DNA from: an uncultured Pseudomonadota bacterium
GTDB lineage: Bacteria > Pseudomonadota > Gammaproteobacteria > Steroidobacterales > Steroidobacteraceae
Length of the DNA: 55,818 nt
Assembly (NCBI GenBank): GCA_903884105.1
Contig: CAISDJ010000066.1
Span: 1 to 55,818 of the forward strand
Direction of reading: 5' to 3'
The notes beneath the pieces are model-generated. The model saw only the letters and a program-made list of their open reading frames with translations, was not told where the DNA came from and did not search any database. This document shows, in pieces, positions 9,020-16,495 of this stretch (within the stretch, counting starts at the first letter, position 1; each line of letters starts with the position of its first letter). A program made the position numbers and the translations under genes.

Positions 9020-9430
9020 CTACTTGGCTGTTGCCCAATTGCTGCCTTCCGCTGTGTTCTTGACACCATTGATGGAAATGATGCGCGTATAGCTGCCCCC
9101 ATTCTTGCCGTCGCGCAACGGGTTCATCGTCAGGACGACTTCATCCCCGACCTTCATCGTGTCGCGCAGCACGCCGCGGCCCATCATGTTGCCGATGTGG
9201 GACATTTCGATGGACCACTTCTCGGGTGCATTGTTGGCACCCTTGATTTCGATGGACAAGTACACGTGCGGGTTCATGTAGCTGACCGCCGCGACCTTGC
9301 CGGTGAGCGTCGCCTCCTTGCCTTCATCGAACATTGCATGCGAGTGATGCGCCTGTGCAACGAGCCCGAACGAGGCGGTCGCCAACGCCAGCACCGCCGC
9401 TCCAGCTTTCCGAATTCTGTTCCTGTACAC
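9020..9430 (-). CDS. HHS-start exported protein (DUF6152 type), copy 1
   Basis: This small exported protein has a signal peptide ending LVAQA, immediately followed by HHSHAMFDEGKEATLTGKV, then SYMNPHVYLSIEI, GDEVVLTMNPLRDG and a short tail. These are the family's hallmark positions. The only good ribosome site (GTGGAGGA) abuts an ATG at 9436 but is ideally spaced for the in-frame GTG at 9430, chosen here (136 residues). Predicted cleavage would expose His-His-Ser. It is the last gene of the unit that begins with the TonB receptor at 15124 and sits 74 bases after a partner-family gene. Function is unknown. Confidence 0.8.
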   Translation of the reverse strand: MYRNRIRKAGAAVLALATASFGLVAQAHHSHAMFDEGKEATLTGKVAAVSYMNPHVYLSIEIKGANNAPEKWSIEMSHIGNMMGRGVLRDTMKVGDEVVLTMNPLRDGKNGGSYTRIISINGVKNTAEGSNWATAK

Positions 9431-9504
9431 GATCATTCCTCCACTCACTATCTCTGCTTGCATTCCCGAGGCCGCTCGCCCGGACATCCGGGCGATCTGG
9501 CCTG

Positions 9505-10734
9505 TCACTTCGCGGCCGTGCCGCCCATGAAGTCAGTCGCCTTCGGGAGGCGTCCGGCACGCTTGGCCTCTTCCGTCCGATTGAAGACCTCGGCCCACGG
9601 CCTGGGTTCAAACATGTTGTTGTACTGCGGATCCCCCACTGCGAACTCCGCGATCCGCCCATCCGTGTTGTGGTACGCGTTGTTGGTCGATACGCATTCG
9701 TTGTGCACCGGCGGCGGCGACTTCCAGTCCTTGCGCGGCGAATGGACCACCACCTCGTGCCACGGGAAGGCGAACGCCTTGGGGTCGTACATCGTCACGT
9801 CCACGACGATCTCGTTGCCGAGACGCTTCCAGCGCTCGATGATCTGCAGGTCGTCGCTGTACTCCGGCAGTCCGTGCCCCGAGAACCAGCCCTTGATGTC
9901 CTTGACCCAGACGACGAGCTCGTCGCGATCCCAGAACCCTTGCGACTGGCCGAACCACGACGGGAAGGCAAGCTCGGCCGGCACGAATCCGCGACCGTCG
10001 TGGTAGATCACGCGGTATTCGTTCACGGGCTGGTCTTCCGCCGAGATCATTACATGCTCGTCGAGCATGGCGTAGCGCATCGCCCAGCCGTCGCGGAAGT
10101 AGCCATTCGGGAGGCACTCATCTGCCGGCCACCAATGCGAACCTTCGAGCTCGGACTGCAAGGCCTGCGCAAAGCGCGGCTTGTACTCGTTCGACACACC
10201 GGCCCACACGTCCCTCACCTGGATGGCACCGCCAGTGACCAGCGTGCGCGAGTCCCAGTCCCCGGACCAGTCCGGCAGCGTGGCGCGCGTGTGCTTGGTA
10301 CCGCCGCCTGCCGCCTGCTTCCACGCATTCCATTGGGCTTCTGCCGAGGCATACGGATACGGGCTCTTGAGCACGACGCTGTTGCCAGACCTGCCCTGCA
10401 GGCCCTTGTAGAACTCTGCAAAGCTCTTGCCCTCGGTGGCAGCCGATGTCCATTGCCCGTTCCACGTGCGGTTCCACCACTCGCCAGCCGTGAGGTTGTT
10501 GAAACGGTCATTCGAATCCGGCTTGGCTTCCGTCCTGAAGCGCTGCGCCCAGGCCTGCGCGGAGGCGACGCCCGCCAAGGGATGCAGCGGATCAATGGCG
10601 GCCGGGGCCGTCGGGGCCGCGGGCGCAGGCTGAGCCGCCTCGGTTGACACGGACGCCGCCGCCAGCGCAAGTGCCAGCAGGCAACTGGTGGCCACGGTAG
10701 TGCGACGCCGCGTGAGCTTCTCGAACATGTTCAT
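9505..10734 (-). CDS. Exported partner-family protein A, 409 aa
   Basis: It has a signal peptide after a basic N-terminus (MNMFEKLTRRRT) and an Ala/Pro linker. The body carries the marks shared by five proteins in this window: LPDWSGDWDSR at the front, GFWDRDELVVWVKDIKGW for the GDTLVVET motif, IIERW, and YDPKAF. It is longer than its paralogues, with an extra 120-residue N-terminal helical section and a C-terminal PPVHNECVSTNNAYHNTDG segment. No catalytic motif is recognised. ATG 10734 follows GGAG at suitable spacing. It lies between the nucleophile-less esterase gene and the HHS-protein gene of the same operon. Confidence 0.7.
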   Translation of the reverse strand: MNMFEKLTRRRTTVATSCLLALALAAASVSTEAAQPAPAAPTAPAAIDPLHPLAGVASAQAWAQRFRTEAKPDSNDRFNNLTAGEWWNRTWNGQWTSAATEGKSFAEFYKGLQGRSGNSVVLKSPYPYASAEAQWNAWKQAAGGGTKHTRATLPDWSGDWDSRTLVTGGAIQVRDVWAGVSNEYKPRFAQALQSELEGSHWWPADECLPNGYFRDGWAMRYAMLDEHVMISAEDQPVNEYRVIYHDGRGFVPAELAFPSWFGQSQGFWDRDELVVWVKDIKGWFSGHGLPEYSDDLQIIERWKRLGNEIVVDVTMYDPKAFAFPWHEVVVHSPRKDWKSPPPVHNECVSTNNAYHNTDGRIAEFAVGDPQYNNMFEPRPWAEVFNRTEEAKRAGRLPKATDFMGGTAAK

Positions 10735-10778
10735 CCTGTCGTTCTCCGGCTTGAATTCCTGCAAACGTGCAATCGTAC

Positions 10779-11756
10779 TCAACGAGCGGCAGGGCCCGGG
10801 GGCGCCGGCTTGTTTGCAGCGCCGATCTCCTCGAGGAACCGGGTGACGACGATGGTCGTCTCGTCTCCCGGAATGCCGATATGCTCGTTTACCGTGAAAT
10901 GGTCCTTCGAGTGCATCTCGAATGCCGTGGCCTTGAAGCCCTTGTCGCGCATCGCGGCGGCAAAGGCCTGCGACTGCGGCCCGACATCCCCACCCTGCCC
11001 GCCATACAGTATCAGCGCCGGCGGGATGTGCTTGCCCCGCGCGATCTGGTGGATCGGGGATCCGTTGCGCAGCAAGGTGGCATCGGTTGACGCGAAGACG
11101 TTGCGAACACCACCGCCCGGCTGGGTGTTGTCGAAAAAAGCGCCATCGACGCCAATGAAACCCTTCACGATGTCGAGCGACTTGCCGGCCTTCGCGAGGA
11201 ACTGCTCGTCTGTGGCGACGAGGCCCGCCGACAGGATCCCCGTTGCATGGGCGAACAGCACGATCCTCGAGGGATCGCCTCCGTACCTGGCGATGTTGTC
11301 ATGCAGCCATGCCAGCGCGTTGGCAACGTCTTGCACGCTGTTCGGATAGCCGCCGTCCGGCAGGAAGCGGAAATTCATCGGCACGAAGATCGCGCCGATG
11401 TCGCGCGTCAGCCAGTCCGGCTTGTTGCCAAGGTCCTTGTAGTAGGCCTTGTCCGAGCTGCGGAAGCCGCCTCCATGCACGAACAGCACGACCGGCATTT
11501 TCTCGCGGACCGGGTCCGGCACGTACAGGTCAAGGCTCACCCGATCGGGATCCTTCTTGTAGGTCGGGTCATAGACGATGTCGCGGTACCAGGTCATCGC
11601 CGTGCGCGGTTGGTTGGTCATCGTCAGGTGGGTGTGCTTTTGCGCATCATCGTGCGCACCGCTCGTCACCGGGAAGAGCGCCATGCTGCCTGCAAGCACC
11701 ACAACTGCGTTGCGCAAAATGGAATGCCAACCGGCCTGTGGCGTCGTCGTTGCCAT
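10779..11756 (-). CDS. Exported alpha/beta-hydrolase fold protein lacking the nucleophile serine
   Basis: The 325-residue protein has a signal peptide and an HSL/arylesterase-type fold. It has the oxyanion loop VVLFVHGGGF, the conserved RFLPDGGYPNSVQDVANAL and ALAWLHDNIARYGGDPSRI, and a C-terminal MHSKDHFTVNE that retains the His. At the nucleophile elbow, where relatives read LGHSAGAHLAALVATD, it reads FAHATGILSAGLVATD. The serine is Ala at about residue 171 and the leading Gly is also lost. It is therefore likely a binding or scaffold pseudoenzyme. ATG 11756 starts 2 bases after the previous gene's stop; an in-frame GTG lies at 11762. It is translationally linked to the gene at 11759. Confidence 0.8.
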   Translation of the reverse strand: MATTTPQAGWHSILRNAVVVLAGSMALFPVTSGAHDDAQKHTHLTMTNQPRTAMTWYRDIVYDPTYKKDPDRVSLDLYVPDPVREKMPVVLFVHGGGFRSSDKAYYKDLGNKPDWLTRDIGAIFVPMNFRFLPDGGYPNSVQDVANALAWLHDNIARYGGDPSRIVLFAHATGILSAGLVATDEQFLAKAGKSLDIVKGFIGVDGAFFDNTQPGGGVRNVFASTDATLLRNGSPIHQIARGKHIPPALILYGGQGGDVGPQSQAFAAAMRDKGFKATAFEMHSKDHFTVNEHIGIPGDETTIVVTRFLEEIGAANKPAPPGPAAR

Positions 11757-11758
11757 CG

Positions 11759-12673
11759 TCACCTTGCCCCCTTGGCCATTGTTTCCATGTACTCGGGGTA
11801 CATCGTCTTCGCACCGCCGAGCACCGCGTCCTGCGACAGGTTGTGCTGCTGCGCGTACTCCATCAGGAACGGATTCTTGCCGGGCAGGTAGTGCGGCACA
11901 TAGCCCGGCTTCCGGTTCGCGATCTCGACGACGATGTCGCACGGATAAGCCGCAATGCTTCGACGCATGTCGAGCGCGTAGTCGGAGCTGCGGATCATCG
12001 GCTCCGTGAAGTAGACCGGATCCTTGATGACGGCGACGACGGTCAGGTAGTTGCCGTGCCGGATGTAGTGTTCGGACAACGTGGCGAGGTCGCTGCGCGG
12101 GATGCCGTTGCGGCGCAGATACGCCATCTTGAGGTGCGTCGTCTCCGCGGCCAGCACGTCCCCGTCCCAGCGGGCCGTCGAGAAGCCCTGCCACGAGTGC
12201 CCAGCGTATTCCGGCGGATGGGCGCGATCGTCCATGTAGAACGTCCGCTCGGGTGCCTGCCATTCGCGGCGCGTCCGCCACGCGACGACTTCCTGCGTCA
12301 TCGAATCCACGTCCTTCCACATGCGGAACTGCGAATGCCGCGAGCCGTAGTCGGCGGGATGCGGACGGCACTGGAATTCCTCGAGCGTCAGGATCGACGG
12401 GTCGTAGGCAAGGCCGACCTGCCTTGCGGAGTCATTGATTGGCAACCCTTCGTATTCAACCAGGGACGGCCCGGGTCCCCGCTCCGGCTGGTCCTCGTGA
12501 CGACGCTCCGCCCAAAGGCCCGTGAGGTCCACTTCCGCCTGCGCCGGGACCTGACCCAGGCCTAGCGCCACGATGAGCAGGCTCTTCCAAAGAACGGCGG
12601 TCATGCGGGAAGTACTTCTCCGGACGGCGCGTCCGGGGCAATGACCTGCAAAGCACCTTGCCTCGACCTTCAC
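11759..12673 (-). CDS. Exported partner-family protein B
   Basis: This is a diverged member of the partner family, with DLTGLWAERRHED, EEFQCRPHP, GFSTARWDGDVLAAETTHLK for the GDTLVVET motif, LSEHY, and KDPVYFTEP. It has a hydrophobic signal (KSLLIVALGLGQVPAQA). GTG 12673 has an excellent GGAGGG site and gives 304 residues with a long basic N-region. ATG 12604 gives a conventional signal peptide (281 residues) but no ribosome site, so the true start is uncertain. It sits second in the operon, 75 bases after the TonB receptor and behind a strong hairpin. Confidence 0.7.
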   Translation of the reverse strand: MKVEARCFAGHCPGRAVRRSTSRMTAVLWKSLLIVALGLGQVPAQAEVDLTGLWAERRHEDQPERGPGPSLVEYEGLPINDSARQVGLAYDPSILTLEEFQCRPHPADYGSRHSQFRMWKDVDSMTQEVVAWRTRREWQAPERTFYMDDRAHPPEYAGHSWQGFSTARWDGDVLAAETTHLKMAYLRRNGIPRSDLATLSEHYIRHGNYLTVVAVIKDPVYFTEPMIRSSDYALDMRRSIAAYPCDIVVEIANRKPGYVPHYLPGKNPFLMEYAQQHNLSQDAVLGGAKTMYPEYMETMAKGAR

Positions 12674-12694
12674 TGCAGTACCCTCCGGTTAGAA

Positions 12695-12724
12695 GTCCGT
12701 CGCCGGCCGCAGCCGGCGACGGAC
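12695..12724 (-). promoter_or_regulatory. Perfect 13-bp intercistronic hairpin
   Basis: GTCCGTCGCCGGC and its exact complement flank a 4-base loop between the TonB receptor stop (12749) and the next gene's ribosome site. No T-run follows, so RNA processing or 3'-end stabilisation of the receptor message is more likely than intrinsic termination. Confidence 0.6.
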
Positions 12725-12748
12725 CGATCCGATGCCTTCGGCTTTCCG

Positions 12749-15124
12749 TTACTGGAAGTTGTAGCGGAACGACAGGGCGAACTCGCGCGGGGCACCCAGG
12801 TTGCCGAAGTTGATCTGCACGTCAGGGATGTTGAAGCCGCTCACCCGATAGTACTCGCCCGTCAGGTTGGTCCCGGCGAGCGAGAGGCCCCAGTTGCCGC
12901 CCGGCGCGTCATAGCCGACGCTGGCGCTCAGCAGTCCGTAGGCCGGCCGCTTCACGCGGCTCAGGTCATCCTGGTTCGTCCAGGTTTCATCCTGCCAGCC
13001 GTAGTCCGAGCGGTACGTGACCTTGCTGCCTGCTGCGAGGTCCTGGTTGAACTGCAGGCCCAACGAGGCTGAGTACTCGGGCGCGAACGGGAAGGGCGTA
13101 TCAAGCGTCAGCTGATTGACCTGGCCAGGGTTGCCAAGGTCGGTGTACCCCGCGTCCAGATAGGCCAGGTTGAAGTTGACGCGGAATCCCTTGCTGACGA
13201 CAGCGGCACCCTCGATTTCGAGGCCCTTGATCTTGGCCTGGCCTGCATTGGTGGTCCAGCGCGTGGTTGGCACCAACTCCTGCTGCACCTGGATGTCGTC
13301 GTAGATGCCGTAGAACAGCGACGAGTTCAGACGAACGCGCCCCCCGAACAGGTCGGAGCGGATGCCGAGCTCATAATTGTTGAGGACCTGGGGATCAAAC
13401 GGGAACAAGCCTCCATTCGGCAGCGACGGGACTTGCTGCGCGATGGGACGCGGATCGACCGAGGTGTTGATGCCGCCGGCATCGAAGCCCATCGAGTAGG
13501 TGAGGTACGTCATCAGGTCGGGCGTCCACTGGTACTGCAGGGACACGCGCGGCGTGACCTTGGAGTACTCCGTCGTCTGCTCGAGGCGCACACTGGATAC
13601 GCAGAAGCTCTCAGACAGCACGCCGTAGGTCGGCGTCGCCACGCAGGGGTTCAGCGTCCTCGAATCCGACGTGATCTTGGAGTAGCGCACGCCGGCCGTC
13701 GCCGAGAACGCGTCCGTCACCTTGTAAGTGCCCTCGGCGAACACGGCCCTCGACGATTCGGTCGGGTTGCTCAGGCTGTTCCTCGAGCCTGTGGACGGAA
13801 TCGTCAGCAGGTTGTTGCCGAAGAACGTCCTGAGCGCAGTGCGGTTGGCCGTCGTGATCTCGAGGTTCTGCCAGCGCGACGAGAACGCCCACTGCGTACC
13901 GGTGTCGTAGTACACGCCGGCCGTGAAGTTCAGACGGTCATAGTTGCCCTGCAGCTGCAGTTCCTGGCTGAACTCATGGCGTTCCGTGTAGCGCCACTGT
14001 TCGAACAGCACGTACTCGGTAGCGTCGCTGTCACCGTAGTGGGCCCAGTCGAACTTGCGGTAGCCCGAGATCCAGCGCAGCGCCAGGTTGTCGTTGAGCT
14101 CGAAATTGACGTCGCCGACGAACGCGTACAGCTTCTGCTGGTATGACGGCCAGGTCTGGTTGGACCGCGTCTTGTACTCGCCCGGCAGGGCTGCATTGGT
14201 GAGCGGCGCGCCAGTGAGGCCGCAGCTGCCCGCGATCGACGTCAGGCACGTGTTGTACAGCATCGGATCGTTCGGCGTGGCGGTCGGCACGCCGTTCGTG
14301 TTGTTGCGGGTCACGAGCCCCGGAGTCACGGCGAAGAGCACCTGGGGGTCGCCGTCTTCGCGGACGTTCGAGTATTGTCCGCTCAACTTGACCTTGAGGC
14401 TGTCGGTCGGCGACCAAAGCATCGCGACCCGGAACATCTTCTCCTCAGTCCCACCAAAATCCTTGTCGACCGTCGTGCTGTCGACGAAGCCACCTCGGTG
14501 GAGGCGTGCGCCGGTGAACTTCGTGAGCAGCGTGTCGCTGATCGGCACGTCCACGTTCGCCGTCACGTCCATGCGCTCATCGGTGCCTACCGTCGCGCGT
14601 ACCCGCGCGCCGAAGTCCTTCTGCGGGTCCTTGGAGATGTACTGCAGCGCACCGCCGATGGCGCCCCGCCCGAACAAAGTGCCCTGCGGTCCACGCAGCA
14701 CTTCGACGCGCTCGAGTTCAACGACGCTCTGCAAGGCGCCCTGGCCGCCGCTCAGATACACGCCGTCCATGTAGCGGGACACACCGGGAATGCCGCGCAT
14801 GCGGAAGTCACCCGACGACGTGCCTTGCGTGGAGCCACCGCCCGTGATCTGCAGGTTCGGCACCAGCACCGCCAGGTCCTGCACGTTCGAGATATTGCTC
14901 TGCTCGAGCTGGTCCCCGGTGAACGCCGCGATGGTCAGGGGAATTTCCTGCAGGCTCTCCTCGCGACGACGCGCGGTGACGAGCACTTCCTGCACGGCCA
15001 CCTCGGTGGCCGACGCTGCGGGTGCGGCGGCCATGACGTGGGAAACCGGCAGCGCCATCGTCGAGGCTGCCAGCAGGGCCCAATAGGAAGTGCGACGCAT
15101 GGAATCCAACGCTCGGTTATTCAC
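12749..15124 (-). CDS. TonB-dependent outer-membrane receptor
   Basis: The protein of about 791 residues has a signal peptide (SYWALLAASTMALPVSHVMAA) and a TonB box region VQEVLVTARRREESLQEIP. The plug domain has VPNLQITGG, FRMRGIPGVSRYMDGVYL and VEVLRGPQGTLFGRGAIGGAL, followed by a 22-strand-type barrel ending in aromatic F-x-YNFQ. It takes up a bulky nutrient across the outer membrane using TonB energy; the ligand is unknown. GTG 15124 is preceded by CCGAGGGA at good spacing; ATG 15100 is the alternative. It heads the five-gene unit running to 9020, so its ligand is probably what the HHS/partner proteins process. Confidence 0.9.
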   Translation of the reverse strand: MNNRALDSMRRTSYWALLAASTMALPVSHVMAAAPAASATEVAVQEVLVTARRREESLQEIPLTIAAFTGDQLEQSNISNVQDLAVLVPNLQITGGGSTQGTSSGDFRMRGIPGVSRYMDGVYLSGGQGALQSVVELERVEVLRGPQGTLFGRGAIGGALQYISKDPQKDFGARVRATVGTDERMDVTANVDVPISDTLLTKFTGARLHRGGFVDSTTVDKDFGGTEEKMFRVAMLWSPTDSLKVKLSGQYSNVREDGDPQVLFAVTPGLVTRNNTNGVPTATPNDPMLYNTCLTSIAGSCGLTGAPLTNAALPGEYKTRSNQTWPSYQQKLYAFVGDVNFELNDNLALRWISGYRKFDWAHYGDSDATEYVLFEQWRYTERHEFSQELQLQGNYDRLNFTAGVYYDTGTQWAFSSRWQNLEITTANRTALRTFFGNNLLTIPSTGSRNSLSNPTESSRAVFAEGTYKVTDAFSATAGVRYSKITSDSRTLNPCVATPTYGVLSESFCVSSVRLEQTTEYSKVTPRVSLQYQWTPDLMTYLTYSMGFDAGGINTSVDPRPIAQQVPSLPNGGLFPFDPQVLNNYELGIRSDLFGGRVRLNSSLFYGIYDDIQVQQELVPTTRWTTNAGQAKIKGLEIEGAAVVSKGFRVNFNLAYLDAGYTDLGNPGQVNQLTLDTPFPFAPEYSASLGLQFNQDLAAGSKVTYRSDYGWQDETWTNQDDLSRVKRPAYGLLSASVGYDAPGGNWGLSLAGTNLTGEYYRVSGFNIPDVQINFGNLGAPREFALSFRYNFQ

Positions 15125-15487
15125 TGATAATGTCCCTCGGCTGACTTGAATTCTTGTTTGGTGCGGTGCGGCGCGATCGATTCGCTCAGGCATGCCCCTG
15201 CTATCCTGGCAATATAACTCTAATTGCGGCAGTTTTACGAATTAAGTTTATCTTGGTGCAACGGTTGGGCGCTGTCGCCACACTATTATCGACCGATGGA
15301 ACGCGAGATCCGGTAACGATCCGATGGGCATGAGCCAGGACGATGGCTGGACCTCGGCGCGCTCCGATTTCGACACGCAACGATAAGGGCTACCAGCCCG
15401 GCGCGTGGCGGAGACAAGAGGCTCGGGTAATCCGGGACGGTGACTCGAGGTCGAGTGGGTCGCCGCCTGCAGAGGACAAGGATCGAC
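15125..15487. other. Intergenic region with AT-rich promoter-like stretch and a gene remnant
   Basis: This is the 363-base gap between the TonB receptor and the metallo-beta-lactamase gene. An AT-rich stretch at about 15205-15295 (AATATAACTCTAATTGCGG and neighbours) is the likely promoter area for the receptor. The rest holds the SMP-30 tail remnant at 15370-15411 and no convincing gene. Confidence 0.5.
15370..15411 (+). pseudogene. Remnant of an SMP-30 gene 3' end
   Basis: CGACACGCAA, a short indel, then AAGGGCTACCAGCCCGGCG and GTGGCGGAG match the last 43 coding bases of the intact SMP-30 gene (8771-8813, encoding DTQVKGYQPGEWRR) with few changes and one frameshifting base. No further homologous sequence is visible upstream. 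It is probably the tail of a deleted or duplicated copy. Confidence 0.5.
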
Positions 15488-16267
15488 TTAAGGCTCGCCT
15501 TCGAGCTTGCGCAAGCGCACTTCGACGCCCTGCGTGGACTTGAGTGCGGCCTCGAATTCTTCCGGCTTCGCACCACGATAGTGGTACGGATAGACGATCC
15601 GCGGTTTGAACGCCGCCGCGCAGACGGCCATCTCGGCAGGCGGACTGGTCCGCGGCGGATTCATCGCGAGAAACGCGACGTCGATGTTCTTCAGCGCCTT
15701 GATCTCCGGCGTGCACTCCGAGTCGCCTGAGACAAAGAGTCGCTTGCCCCCCAGGATCAGCACATAGCCGCTGCCAACGCCGCGATGGTGATACGGCTTG
15801 TCGGGTACAGGCCCATAGACCAGGTTGTACATGGGCACGCCTTCAAACCCGATGCCCAATACGGTCTTGTGGTCCGCGTCACCCACTGCTTCGACCACGC
15901 CGCACCCCGGCGCACAGTTCAACGTATCGATCACGGCAGGCGGGCCCACGAATACCGTGCGGGGCTTCTTCAGCTTGTCGACCATCGCGCGGTCGAGGTG
16001 ATCCGCATGCGTATGCGTGATCACGATCATGTCTGCCTGCGGCAACCCCGTGTAGTCGCCCTGGCTCCACGGATCGATGTGGATCACCTTGCCGGCGAAC
16101 TCGAGCATCACGCTGCCGTGAAAGACCGGTGTGATGCGGAGCGTGCCCTGCGACGTCGCAATGTCGTCGCTCTGGCGCGGCGGGGTCGCCGTATATGCGA
16201 GTGGAGCCAACGCCAGCGTGATCGCCGAGACCGCGACTCGAGCGCGCCTGCTTGTTCCGATCGCCAT
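15488..16267 (-). CDS. Exported metallo-beta-lactamase-fold hydrolase (UlaG-like)
   Basis: The 259-residue protein has a signal peptide (to PLAYTA). The body follows the UlaG/L-ascorbate-lactonase-like branch: GSVMLEFAGKVIHIDPW, metal motif HTHADHLD, and FVSGDSECTPEIKALKNIDVAFLAMNP. The HxHxDH ligands and the later Asp are present, so metal-dependent hydrolysis of a lactone or phosphoester in the periplasm is expected. ATG 16267 has GTGGAGGG upstream. It is divergent from the TonB receptor at 16496, sharing a 228-base promoter region. Confidence 0.85.
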   Translation of the reverse strand: MAIGTSRRARVAVSAITLALAPLAYTATPPRQSDDIATSQGTLRITPVFHGSVMLEFAGKVIHIDPWSQGDYTGLPQADMIVITHTHADHLDRAMVDKLKKPRTVFVGPPAVIDTLNCAPGCGVVEAVGDADHKTVLGIGFEGVPMYNLVYGPVPDKPYHHRGVGSGYVLILGGKRLFVSGDSECTPEIKALKNIDVAFLAMNPPRTSPPAEMAVCAAAFKPRIVYPYHYRGAKPEEFEAALKSTQGVEVRLRKLEGEP

Positions 16268-16437
16268 GACCGACCCTCCACTTTAAGCAAGACCTCAGTG
16301 TGAACAGGCTTGCGGCCAACAGCAACTCTGGCGCAACGACGCGTGCTACCCGGGGGACATGCCGTAGGTGGAGTCCTGTTTCGGCAACGAGCGGCAGGGC
16401 GATCCTGCCACGCCTTGTTCATTCCAGCGTCACTCCT

Positions 16438-16459
16438 GGGTCACGCAGCTGTATGACCC
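16438..16459. promoter_or_regulatory. Operator-like inverted repeat GGGTCA-N10-TGACCC
   Basis: A perfect 6-base inverted repeat with 10-base spacing is centred about 48 bases upstream of the TonB receptor start at 16496. This fits a dimeric regulator site over the promoter. The regulator is unknown and no regulator gene is adjacent. Confidence 0.4.
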
Positions 16460-16495
16460 TATGCGTCGTTCGCCTTCCCTACTCAAGGACATTCC

